From NCBI GenBank assembly GCA_964556075.1, contig CAZKUV010000034.1, positions 1-7,822 on the forward strand: DNA of 7,822 bases, in the 5' to 3' direction. The notes below the pieces were generated by a model, which saw only the letters and a program-made list of their open reading frames with translations, did not search any database and was not told the origin of the DNA. This document shows positions 1-5,681 of this stretch, piece by piece. Source of the DNA: JAUIHN01 sp964556075 (GTDB lineage Bacteria; Patescibacteriota; Saccharimonadia; Saccharimonadales; Saccharimonadaceae). The first letter of the stretch is position 1. Each line of letters begins with the position of its first letter. Made by a program: the position numbers and the translations under genes.

Positions 1-1493
1 CTGAGATTGATGCGGTGGTGTGGAAGGCACTCGAGCTCAGCACGATAATTGCGTACGACGCCAAGCAGTTGTATCACGATCTGGCCGCCGAGGGTGTGAT
101 GATCAAGTTCGCGGGCGTACACGATATCCGCCAGGGAGCATTTTTAATAGATCCGTTAAAACGTGACCGCAGTCTGGGAGCGCTTGTTGGCGAGGAGTTA
201 TTGACCCCGGCTGAAGAGGCTGCTGGGCTATGGAAAGTCTACGCCTGGCAAAAAGAAGCGTTGTCACGCACTCCGAAGCTTGCGTCTGTGGCGTACGAAC
301 TTGATTTTCCGATAATCTATCCGCTGTTTCGCATGGAACATATCGGTATCCGTATCGATAGGCAGCAACTGGCAGTAATGAGCGAAGAGCTCGCAGTCGA
401 ACACGCCAAGCTTGAGCAAGAAATGTTCTCGATGGTAGGTCGTGAGTTCAATATTGGTAGTCCTGCGCAGCTTTCCGACGTGCTATTTACAAAGCTGCAA
501 CTGCCCACAACAGGCGTTAAGCGAGGAAAAACCGGGTATAGCACTGACCAGAAAACACTCGATAAGCTTCGTGGACAACACCCGATAATTGAGCTGATTG
601 AACGGACGCGCGAACTTGCGAAACTGAAGAACACATATGTCGATACTTTGCCGCAGTTATCAGACGATAACGACCGAATACACACTACGTTCGCCCAAGA
701 TGTTGCGTCGACCGGTCGTCTAAGCAGTAATAATCCCAACCTACAAAATATTCCAGTACGAACCGAGCTAGGTAGGAGGATTCGCCAGGCTTTCATACCC
801 GACAAGGGGAACGTGTTTGTAAGCGCTGATTATTCACAGTTCGAATTACGTCTAGCGGCTGTTCTGGCTGGAGACGAGGAACTGATTAATGATTTCAATA
901 GCGGGGTAGACATTCATACCAAGACCGCCAGTGATGTTTATGGTATCCCGCTCGATGAAGTTACGAAAGCGCAGCGTCGTGACGCGAAGGTCATTAATTT
1001 CGGCGTTCTATATGGAATGAGCCCTCATGGTCTTAGTGCTGCAACAGGAATGAGCTTCGCTCAGGCAAGACAGTTCATCGATCACTATTTCGAGATACGG
1101 GCACCAATTCGAAAGTATATCGATGCCACTCTGAATCAGGCACGAACGGAAGGGTACGTTGAGACGTATTTTGGCAGACGCCGACCGACACCTGACATCC
1201 ATAGTAGTAATTTTATTGTTCGCCAGGGGGCGGAACGCGCTGCGGCCAATATGCCGATTCAGGGGACGGAAGCTGATCTTATGAAAATGGCAATGCTGAG
1301 GGTAGAAGAGAGAATCAAGGGTCTTGGCAATCAACTACTCCAGATACATGACAGCATTCTGGTTGAGGCGCCAGAGGAAAATGCCGAGAAAGTTGCCGAA
1401 ATCATGCGAGAGACTATGGAATCGGTGTATCCGGAACTAAATATTAAACTGAAAGTTGATGTGTCAGTTGGTAAGAACTGGGGAGAGCTGTAG
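1..1493 (+). CDS. polA: DNA polymerase I, C-terminal part (5' end outside window)
   Basis: Family A DNA polymerase, which fills gaps in excision repair and replaces Okazaki primers. The frame is open to the left edge (first full codon at 3), so this is a 3' fragment of about 496 residues; the GTG at 15 is not the true start. The first ~80 residues match the end of the 3'-5' exonuclease-like domain, but its metal-binding acidic residues look replaced, so proofreading is probably absent. The polymerase domain is complete: motif A DYSQFELR (Asp codon 828-830); motif B (975-1016) with the RxxxKxxxFxxxY pattern, Lys at 987 and Phe at 999; motif C QIHDS (1341-1355) with its catalytic Asp at 1350. 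The residue after that Asp is Ser, where E. coli has Glu. The gene ends with TAG. No terminator follows, and the next promoter lies within 20 bp. Confidence 0.97.
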   Translation, partial: EIDAVVWKALELSTIIAYDAKQLYHDLAAEGVMIKFAGVHDIRQGAFLIDPLKRDRSLGALVGEELLTPAEEAAGLWKVYAWQKEALSRTPKLASVAYELDFPIIYPLFRMEHIGIRIDRQQLAVMSEELAVEHAKLEQEMFSMVGREFNIGSPAQLSDVLFTKLQLPTTGVKRGKTGYSTDQKTLDKLRGQHPIIELIERTRELAKLKNTYVDTLPQLSDDNDRIHTTFAQDVASTGRLSSNNPNLQNIPVRTELGRRIRQAFIPDKGNVFVSADYSQFELRLAAVLAGDEELINDFNSGVDIHTKTASDVYGIPLDEVTKAQRRDAKVINFGVLYGMSPHGLSAATGMSFAQARQFIDHYFEIRAPIRKYIDATLNQARTEGYVETYFGRRRPTPDIHSSNFIVRQGAERAAANMPIQGTEADLMKMAMLRVEERIKGLGNQLLQIHDSILVEAPEENAEKVAEIMRETMESVYPELNIKLKVDVSVGKNWGEL

Positions 1494-1508
1494 AGTTTCA
1501 ATAAGTTA

Positions 1509-1537
1509 TTGACTTTAGTTATATAAAATGATAAAAT
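1509..1537 (+). promoter_or_regulatory. sigma70-type promoter of the membrane-protein gene
   Basis: The -35 box is TTGACT (1509-1514) and the -10 box TAAAAT (1532-1537), 17 bp apart; each matches consensus at five of six positions. The expected transcription start (about 1544) falls at the ATG at 1545, and no Shine-Dalgarno sequence is present, so the transcript is probably leaderless. It lies just after the polA stop, so the genes downstream need not depend on polA transcription. Confidence 0.75.
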
Positions 1538-1544
1538 ATACCTC

Positions 1545-2141
1545 ATGTATAGAGGTAATTCGAAGGTTCTACCGGTTGTACTTATTGTTATCGTCATGAT
1601 TGTGGCGATATTTACCGTTGTCGCCATCGGTAGGGCGCTTTTGAATAGAAACTCCTCTAAACCTGTGGATGACCGCGTTAGTCGAGCACTAGTGAATTCC
1701 GATGCTGATCACAGTGTTCGCATGACGGTACGGGGCCCGATTATTGCTGATGAAAATTTCAATTCGTACCAGATAGAGGTGAGTCCGATTGGACGTCGCA
1801 TGACGACTTACAAGGGCTATCGGGACGAGGTTATCGAGGATACTCGGCTTCGAAACAATACGAACGCGTATGTCGAGTTCGTCCATGCACTCAGTCGAAT
1901 GAACTTCACGAAAGAAATTGAACTGTCTGAAGAGCAGAATGACGTCAGAGGTATTTGTCCGGAGGGGCGACTTTACACCTTTGAAGTGCTACAAGCGCAG
2001 TCAGTCATCAAGGAATTTTGGATTTCGAGCTGCCGTAATGTCAAGGGGTCATTCGGTGGGGAAGCTGTTAAATCCCGTGACCTCTTCCTGAAACAGATTC
2101 CAGAGAGTAGCGCTATGCTACGCGATCTTAATCTTCAGTAG
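1545..2141 (+). CDS. Single-pass membrane protein of unknown function
   Basis: Protein of 198 residues that I cannot assign to a named family. Residues 8-29 form one strongly hydrophobic segment (rich in Val, Ile and Leu) after a short polar N-terminus with Arg3 and Lys7. Arg30 and Arg35 follow it, so topology is not certain, but a signal anchor with the remaining ~165 residues outside is the simplest reading. The soluble part is mixed alpha/beta in character and has only two cysteines, Cys138 and Cys163, which could form a disulfide if exported. The ATG is chosen because it lies 8 bp after a good -10 box and opens directly into the membrane segment. The gene ends 18 bp before the HAD gene, on the same strand. 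A lineage-specific cell-envelope protein is a guess only. Confidence 0.85.
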   Translation: MYRGNSKVLPVVLIVIVMIVAIFTVVAIGRALLNRNSSKPVDDRVSRALVNSDADHSVRMTVRGPIIADENFNSYQIEVSPIGRRMTTYKGYRDEVIEDTRLRNNTNAYVEFVHALSRMNFTKEIELSEEQNDVRGICPEGRLYTFEVLQAQSVIKEFWISSCRNVKGSFGGEAVKSRDLFLKQIPESSAMLRDLNLQ

Positions 2142-2144
2142 TCA

Positions 2145-2153
2145 TGCTACACT
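2145..2153 (+). promoter_or_regulatory. Extended -10 promoter of the HAD-mutM pair
   Basis: TGCTACACT is an extended -10 element (TG, one base, then TACACT at 2148-2153). No good -35 box is visible. With standard spacing the transcript would start at 2160, the G of the GTG start codon, giving a leaderless message; no Shine-Dalgarno precedes that GTG. The site lies in the 18 bp gap after the upstream gene, so this pair may also be read from promoter 1509-1537. Confidence 0.55.
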
Positions 2154-2159
2154 TATAGC

Positions 2160-2732
2160 GTGATTCAAGCTATTATTTTCGATTGTTTCGGAGTCCTTAC
2201 GACCGACGGATGGTTGCCGTTTCGTGACCGTTATTTCGGTGATGCTCCTGATCTCCTCGAGGAGGCCAGAGCTAATAGAATTCGCGTCGATACCGGGTTG
2301 ATGTCATCTGACGATTTTCTTCGGTGGTTATCTGATAAAACGGGAGCTACTAAACAAGATATTCGTCGGCAAATCGAGGGAAACGTGCCCAACGAACCGC
2401 TTTTTACATACATACGAGACATACTTTCACCCAAGTACAAAATAGGTATGCTGAGCAACGCCGGAGGTAATTGGCTCGACGAATTATTCGAGCCGTGGCA
2501 AAAGCAGCTATTTGACGAGATTGTTCTATCGTTTGAGGTCGGCGTTGTTAAGCCAGATCCGCTGATGTACGAGACAATCGCGACGAGGCTCGCTGTACTG
2601 CCATCCGAAGCAATATTTATTGACGATCTTTCTCGATACATCGAAGGAGCAAAATCTGTTGGCATGCAGGGGATTCAGTATCAAAACTTCCCTCAGTTTG
2701 TCACTGATTTGGAGGCATTGCTTCATGCCTGA
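2160..2732 (+). CDS. HAD superfamily hydrolase
   Basis: Protein of 190 residues with the haloacid dehalogenase motifs in order: motif I at residues 8-14 (DCFGVLT, nucleophile Asp8), motif II Ser99-Asn100, motif III Lys131 in VVKPDP, and motif IV Asp155-Asp156. The segment between motifs I and II (about 15-90) is a helical cap of subfamily I type. The second motif I residue that serves as acid/base in HAD phosphatases (Asp at +2) is Phe10 here. Dehalogenase-like members carry an aromatic residue at this place, so a phosphatase role is not assured and the substrate cannot be named. The start is GTG, placed exactly at the expected transcription start of the upstream -10. The last 8 bp overlap mutM, which suggests co-expression. 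Confidence 0.9.
   Translation: MIQAIIFDCFGVLTTDGWLPFRDRYFGDAPDLLEEARANRIRVDTGLMSSDDFLRWLSDKTGATKQDIRRQIEGNVPNEPLFTYIRDILSPKYKIGMLSNAGGNWLDELFEPWQKQLFDEIVLSFEVGVVKPDPLMYETIATRLAVLPSEAIFIDDLSRYIEGAKSVGMQGIQYQNFPQFVTDLEALLHA
2711..2715 (+). promoter_or_regulatory. Ribosome binding site of mutM
   Basis: GGAGG ends 9 bases before the mutM ATG at 2725 and lies inside the end of the HAD gene. It fixes the mutM start at 2725 rather than at the open frame further upstream (from 2620), and the next residues, PELPEVET, are the Fpg N-terminus. It shows that an internal operon gene here uses a Shine-Dalgarno, unlike the first genes. Confidence 0.8.
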
Positions 2733-3672
2733 ACTGCCTGAAGTCGAAACGGTCAGGCGCGGTCTGTCCGAACTAGTTATCGGTAAGCGTATCCGTTCGG
2801 CTACGACTATCGACAGCCCGAAAAGTTTTCCGAATAGCCGTTCGGACATCGTAGAATTTATTGTTGGAGCGAGCGTTACTGATGTCCGTCGAAGAGCGAA
2901 GGTGTTACTTATTGACCTGAGCACAATGTATACACTTGTTGTTCATCTGAAAATGACGGGACAATTAGTCTTTGTTGGTCCAAATTACCGGAATCATGCT
3001 GAAAAAGGACGGTCTGACGCAGCACCAACAGACGATGTTCCGGAACGTTTCGGGGCGGGACATCCGAACAAAAGTCTCATCGGCGAGCTACCAGACCGAA
3101 GTACGCGTGTGATTATCGAATTCACCGACGGATCGCATCTCTATTTCAACGATCAGAGGAAGTTCGGATGGATGAAACTATTCCCAAGCGTGGAGGTGCC
3201 GAATATCGATTTCATGAAACGAGTCGGCCCGGAACCGCTGGAGGATGATTTTACAGCGGAGGTCTTGTGGGAACGATTACAGAGACGAAAGAATACAACC
3301 ATCAAGGCTGCGATTCTTGACCAGACAGTGCTGGCTGGGGTCGGAAATATCTACGCCGACGAGGGGTTGTGGGGTGCGATGATTCATCCTTCGACGAGAG
3401 TAAAAGATGTGTCGAAGAAACAAGTTGCCGTACTCTGGCAAGAAATCCGCGAGGTGATGGCACTCGCTATCGAGAAGGGTGGTAGTACAGATAAAAATTA
3501 CGTTGACGCTAAGGGTAATCGAGGGAGCTATCTTGATTTCGCCCGGGCGTTTCGTCGGGACGGACAGCCGTGTCCGCGCCATCCCGATGTCGTGATTGAA
3601 AAGATTCGGGTTGCGGGCAGGGGAACGCACGTCTGTCCGGTGTGTCAGCAAGTAGAAAAGAGGAGTCAATAA
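2725..3672 (+). CDS. mutM: Formamidopyrimidine-DNA glycosylase (Fpg/MutM)
   Basis: Base-excision-repair enzyme that removes 8-oxoguanine and formamidopyrimidines and cuts the abasic site by beta,delta-elimination. Visible family features are the catalytic Pro2 and Glu3 of MPELPEVET, Lys59 in RRAK, Met77 in KMTG, Asn208 in GVGNIYADE, the helix-two-turn-helix region, and a C-terminal zinc finger with Arg299. The protein has 315 residues against about 270 for typical Fpg. The excess is a polar insertion at roughly 85-122, after the MTG strand and before the strand ending in FTDG. The zinc finger reads Cys283-x2-His286 ... Cys304-x2-Cys307, so the usual second Cys is His, and the spacer is one residue longer than in E. 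coli. It overlaps the HAD gene by 8 bp and has its own ribosome binding site. Confidence 0.97.
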   Translation: MPELPEVETVRRGLSELVIGKRIRSATTIDSPKSFPNSRSDIVEFIVGASVTDVRRRAKVLLIDLSTMYTLVVHLKMTGQLVFVGPNYRNHAEKGRSDAAPTDDVPERFGAGHPNKSLIGELPDRSTRVIIEFTDGSHLYFNDQRKFGWMKLFPSVEVPNIDFMKRVGPEPLEDDFTAEVLWERLQRRKNTTIKAAILDQTVLAGVGNIYADEGLWGAMIHPSTRVKDVSKKQVAVLWQEIREVMALAIEKGGSTDKNYVDAKGNRGSYLDFARAFRRDGQPCPRHPDVVIEKIRVAGRGTHVCPVCQQVEKRSQ

Positions 3673-3703
3673 AAAAGGGCCGGCACGGTAGCGTGCACGG
3701 CCC
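3671..3703 (-). terminator. Intrinsic terminator of the winged-helix gene
   Basis: The stem pairs 3677-3682 with 3698-3703 and 3683-3687 with 3692-3696, with one bulged A at 3697 and a four-base loop (3688-3691): 11 base pairs. Six A bases at 3671-3676 become a T-run on the minus strand, so it is a classic terminator for the minus-strand gene ending at 3737. On the plus strand the hairpin begins just after the mutM stop but has no T-run, so it would stop mutM transcripts only weakly. Confidence 0.85.
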
Positions 3704-3736
3704 ACTTAAGGAGCGCGGGGGACAACGCGCGCGTAC

Positions 3737-4015
3737 TCACTTGTCTGTCTCCCGCTTAAGGCGATAGGTGTGTCCTTTTTTCTCAATACTGCCCTCCGCA
3801 ACCAGCCGATCAAGCGCTCGTTCAAAGCGCTTGTGGGTGATGATATACGTAAGATCGCACTGCGATACGAGTTCTGCTGTCGTTTCACCACAGATATCGC
3901 CGACGTGGAGTCTCCAGAGTATGCAGACTCTAGTTACTGCATCGAGGTTGATAGATTCCGCTTTTTTGCGTGCTGCCTTGGTAGGCATGCCTCGCTTTGT
4001 TCTCGCAGTCATCAT
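3737..4015 (-). CDS. Small winged-helix-like DNA-binding protein (unrecognised family)
   Basis: Protein of about 92 residues. The first ~24 are basic and polar (many Lys and Arg). The rest reads like a winged helix: a helix (DAVTRVCILWRL), a short helix and recognition-type helix (TAELVSQ ... KRFERALDRLVAEG), then a two-strand wing (SIEKKGHTYRLKRE). This points to a transcription regulator, but I do not recognise the family and no ligand site is visible. The start is uncertain: two consecutive ATG codons (4015 and 4012) have only a weak AGGTG upstream, and a third ATG at 3988 would give 83 residues with the fold intact. Open frame above 4015 offers only rare start codons. The gene is divergent from holA, with an inverted repeat between them, and ends at the terminator 3671-3703. 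Confidence 0.7.
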   Translation of the reverse strand: MMTARTKRGMPTKAARKKAESINLDAVTRVCILWRLHVGDICGETTAELVSQCDLTYIITHKRFERALDRLVAEGSIEKKGHTYRLKRETDK

Positions 4016-4053
4016 ACACCTATCTGTTAAGCTACGAATTCGCTCCTGGTAAC

Positions 4054-4075
4054 ACAATCGCTTGAAGCGTATTGT
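4054..4075. repeat. Imperfect inverted repeat, candidate operator
   Basis: The left arm is ACAATCGCTT (4054-4063) and the right arm AAGCG-T-ATTGT (4065-4075), separated by one G at 4064; all ten arm bases match apart from one extra T at 4070. It lies in the ~120 bp between the divergent winged-helix gene and holA and overlaps the putative minus-strand -10 box. A protein-binding site is the natural reading; a short hairpin in the minus-strand leader is possible. Confidence 0.5.
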
Positions 4076-4076
4076 A
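4071..4076 (-). promoter_or_regulatory. Candidate -10 box of the winged-helix gene
   Basis: On the minus strand 4076-4071 reads TACAAT, five of six matches to the -10 consensus. The -35 region at normal spacing (about 4094-4099, TAATTC) is poor. If real, the leader would be about 50 bases, unlike the leaderless genes on the plus strand. The overlap with the inverted repeat would suit repression. Confidence 0.35.
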
Positions 4077-4115
4077 CTTCGCAATTATGTAATGAATTAT
4101 TTCAAAGCGCAAGAC

Positions 4116-4124
4116 TGGTATACT
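4116..4124 (+). promoter_or_regulatory. Extended -10 promoter of holA
   Basis: TGGTATACT combines the TG extension with a TATACT hexamer (4119-4124, five of six matches). The -35 region is weak, which an extended -10 can tolerate. Transcription would start at about 4131-4133, at or within two bases of the holA ATG, and no Shine-Dalgarno is present, so holA is probably leaderless. Confidence 0.7.
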
Positions 4125-4132
4125 GTTATGAG

Positions 4133-5074
4133 ATGATTACTCTTCTTATAGGAGAAAACAGCTTTGAGATTGAACGAGCAATCGGTCGTCTGACCGAGGC
4201 TTTTTCGGGGAGGCCGGAAAAAGTCGATGGCAGCGAACTTGAACTGCGTCAATTACCCGACCTTCTGGCCAATGTTGGCTTATTCGCGGAGAAGCGGCTT
4301 GTAATTATTAGAGGGCTTTCCGCCAACAAATTACTCTGGGAGGCGCTTCCGGATTGGATACAGCGTATGAGCGACGACATACACCTCGTTCTGGTCGAAC
4401 CAACCGCCGATAAGCGTACGAAAACGTATAAGGCACTGCAGATGACGGCGGATGTGAAAGAATTTCGGCTATGGACTGATCTAGACAAGGTGAGCGCCGA
4501 ACGCTGGATTAAAGAAGAGGCGAAAAACATAGGTATCACGCTCGACGCGCGCGTCGCCTCGGAGCTTTTTTCTCGCTCGTTACTTCCGGCGGAGCGGGGA
4601 CGACCTGTATTCGATCAATGGACTGCGCTACATTCGCTAAAGAAGCTATCCGTGCTTGATGCGGTAACGTCCGAGACGATCGATCGGTACATCGACCGGC
4701 AGCCAGTCGATAGCGTATTTGGTCTTTTTGAGGCTGCTCTTAGGGGTGATAGCGGCAAAGTTCATCGACTAGTCGCTGAGCTTGAAGCCCGCGAGGATCC
4801 GTTCCGAGTGTTCGGTTTGCTCTCGTCACAGGTGTTTCAGTTAGTGACGCTAGCTTCGAGCGACAGATCCGTTACAGAGACGGCAAAGGCGATTGGAGCG
4901 TATCCGTTCGCACTCGATAAATTAGCGCCGTTCGCAAAAAAGATGAGCAAACAACAACTCGCGGACACAGTCGCTGCTTTTACCCAGGCAGACGAGGCGA
5001 TGAAGACATCTAAAGCGGCGCCGTGGATTCTAATTGAACAAGCGCTCAGTAAGGTTTCGCAGTTAGTTACATAA
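4133..5074 (+). CDS. holA: DNA polymerase III subunit delta (clamp loader)
   Basis: Delta subunit of the clamp loader, which opens the beta sliding clamp in the replisome. The 313-residue length fits the family. Domain I (1-~135) starts with LLIGENSFEIER at the position of the Walker A site in ATP-binding relatives; the nucleotide-binding residues are missing, as expected for delta. Leu50-Phe51 (VGLFAEKRL) match the Leu-Phe pair with which E. coli delta wedges into beta. The middle domain has the typical DQWTALHSLKKLS segment (161-173), and the last ~110 residues form the helical collar domain (FGLFEAALRGD, FRVFGLLSSQ). The ATG is supported by its position just after the -10 box. The gene converges on rpsT and has its own promoter. 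Confidence 0.94.
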   Translation: MITLLIGENSFEIERAIGRLTEAFSGRPEKVDGSELELRQLPDLLANVGLFAEKRLVIIRGLSANKLLWEALPDWIQRMSDDIHLVLVEPTADKRTKTYKALQMTADVKEFRLWTDLDKVSAERWIKEEAKNIGITLDARVASELFSRSLLPAERGRPVFDQWTALHSLKKLSVLDAVTSETIDRYIDRQPVDSVFGLFEAALRGDSGKVHRLVAELEAREDPFRVFGLLSSQVFQLVTLASSDRSVTETAKAIGAYPFALDKLAPFAKKMSKQQLADTVAAFTQADEAMKTSKAAPWILIEQALSKVSQLVT

Positions 5075-5079
5075 CGAAC

Positions 5080-5100
5080 GCCCCGCCGGATGGGCGGGGC
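5080..5100. terminator. GC-rich hairpin between convergent holA and rpsT
   Basis: A perfect 8 bp stem pairs GCCCCGCC (5080-5087) with GGCGGGGC (5093-5100) around a five-base loop. It starts 5 bp after the holA stop and lies 35 bp beyond the rpsT stop. Neither side has a T-run, so it is not a textbook intrinsic terminator; a bidirectional transcript end or 3' stabiliser is likely from its place. Confidence 0.65.
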
Positions 5101-5135
5101 GAAGACTACGTACGGACTATTAGTGAAAATCGAGT

Positions 5136-5504
5136 TTATTCCTTTGAAGCGGTCTTCTTCGCAGGCGTTTTCTTAGCGGCTGGCTTTTTGGCGGCCGTCT
5201 TCTTAGGGGCAGCCTTTGCTTCGGTCTTAGGCGCGGCTTTCTTATCGCTCGCTACCGGCTTGACGCCAGCTTCCTTGGCGATTTTGGCGAGCGATGCCTT
5301 GCGACGAGCAGCGGTGTTTTTTGAAATAAGCTTCTTTTTAACTGCGGTATCAAGCTCGCTCTGAGCCTTCGAAAGGCCGAGGGCGGTTGGCTTCTCAAGA
5401 AAAGCCTTGACTGCGCTTTTGATATCGCGCTTGATAGCGACATTTCGCTCGCGACGCTTGGCCGTCTGCTTCATGCGCTTGATAGCTGATTTGATAATTG
5501 GCAT
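5136..5504 (-). CDS. rpsT: 30S ribosomal protein S20 with Lys/Ala-rich C-terminal tail
   Basis: S20 binds 16S rRNA in the body of the small subunit. Residues 1-80 are the S20 core: MPIIKSAIKRMKQ at the start, two long basic helices, and LISKNTAARRKASLAK (59-74), which matches the conserved LIHKNKAARHKANL of E. coli. The protein has 122 residues instead of about 87. The extra ~42 are almost only Lys, Ala, Pro and Thr in loose AAKKP/PAKKT units, resembling histone H1 tails, and are surely unstructured alone. The start ATG is fixed by the S20 N-terminus and an AGAGG site 11 bases upstream. The gene has a strong promoter, converges on holA and diverges from the DHH-like gene. Confidence 0.96.
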   Translation of the reverse strand: MPIIKSAIKRMKQTAKRRERNVAIKRDIKSAVKAFLEKPTALGLSKAQSELDTAVKKKLISKNTAARRKASLAKIAKEAGVKPVASDKKAAPKTEAKAAPKKTAAKKPAAKKTPAKKTASKE

Positions 5505-5515
5505 AGTGCGTTTTT

Positions 5516-5520
5516 CCTCT
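5516..5520 (-). promoter_or_regulatory. Ribosome binding site of rpsT
   Basis: The minus strand reads AGAGG here, ending 11 bases before the rpsT ATG at 5504. The spacing is slightly long. Together with the leader of about 40 bases it shows that this first gene, unlike holA and others in the window, has a normal 5' leader. Confidence 0.65.
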
Positions 5521-5550
5521 AGTACGTTTATATCTCTATATCAAGGTGCA

Positions 5551-5579
5551 ATTATAGATAAAAACTCATGTTTTGTAAA
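5551..5579 (-). promoter_or_regulatory. Strong sigma70-type promoter of rpsT
   Basis: On the minus strand the -35 box is TTTACA (5579-5574) and the -10 box a perfect TATAAT (5556-5551), 17 bp apart. Transcription would start near 5544, leaving a leader of about 40 bases. This is the best promoter in the window, as expected for a ribosomal protein gene. Confidence 0.85.
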
Positions 5580-5602
5580 GGGTAGATAAGAGGTATTATT
5601 AC

Positions 5603-5627
5603 TTGACGCTTATGCATATGCTATGAT
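5603..5627 (+). promoter_or_regulatory. Probable promoter of the DHH-like gene
   Basis: An extended -10, TGCTATGAT (5619-5627), is preceded by TTGACG (5603-5608), but the 13 bp spacer is too short for both to act together. Either the extended -10 works with the weak TTACTT at 5599-5604 (17 bp), or TTGACG pairs with TAGAGT at 5627-5632 (18 bp). Both give a start near 5634-5640 and a leader of about 45 bases that is A-rich and has only a weak GGA 8 bases before the ATG. Confidence 0.5.
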
Positions 5628-5681
5628 AGAGTGAAGCAAACTCCATAAAAATAAAAACGCTATAAAGCACGGAACCTCGCA

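Noticed and set aside
317..805. Long minus-strand open frame inside polA
   Set aside because: It lies fully antisense to a conserved polymerase region, its Ser/Cys-rich product looks like no protein family, and no ribosome binding site was seen.
2620..2724. Upstream extension of mutM to a start at 2620
   Set aside because: The extra residues overlap the HAD gene and lack Fpg similarity; Fpg needs Pro right after the initiator Met, and GGAGG is correctly placed for 2725.
3713..3730. GCGCG ... CGCGC short inverted repeat
   Set aside because: Only five base pairs, directly between the winged-helix stop and the better terminator hairpin; probably chance in GC-rich sequence.
3768..4052. Plus-strand open frames opposite the winged-helix gene
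   Set aside because: No start signal was seen, and the minus-strand frame has the winged-helix pattern and a matching terminator.
3821..4110. TTCAAAGCGC occurring at 3821-3830 and 4101-4110
   Set aside because: One copy is in coding sequence, and a ten-base repeat over a few hundred bases is not convincing as a regulatory pair without more copies.
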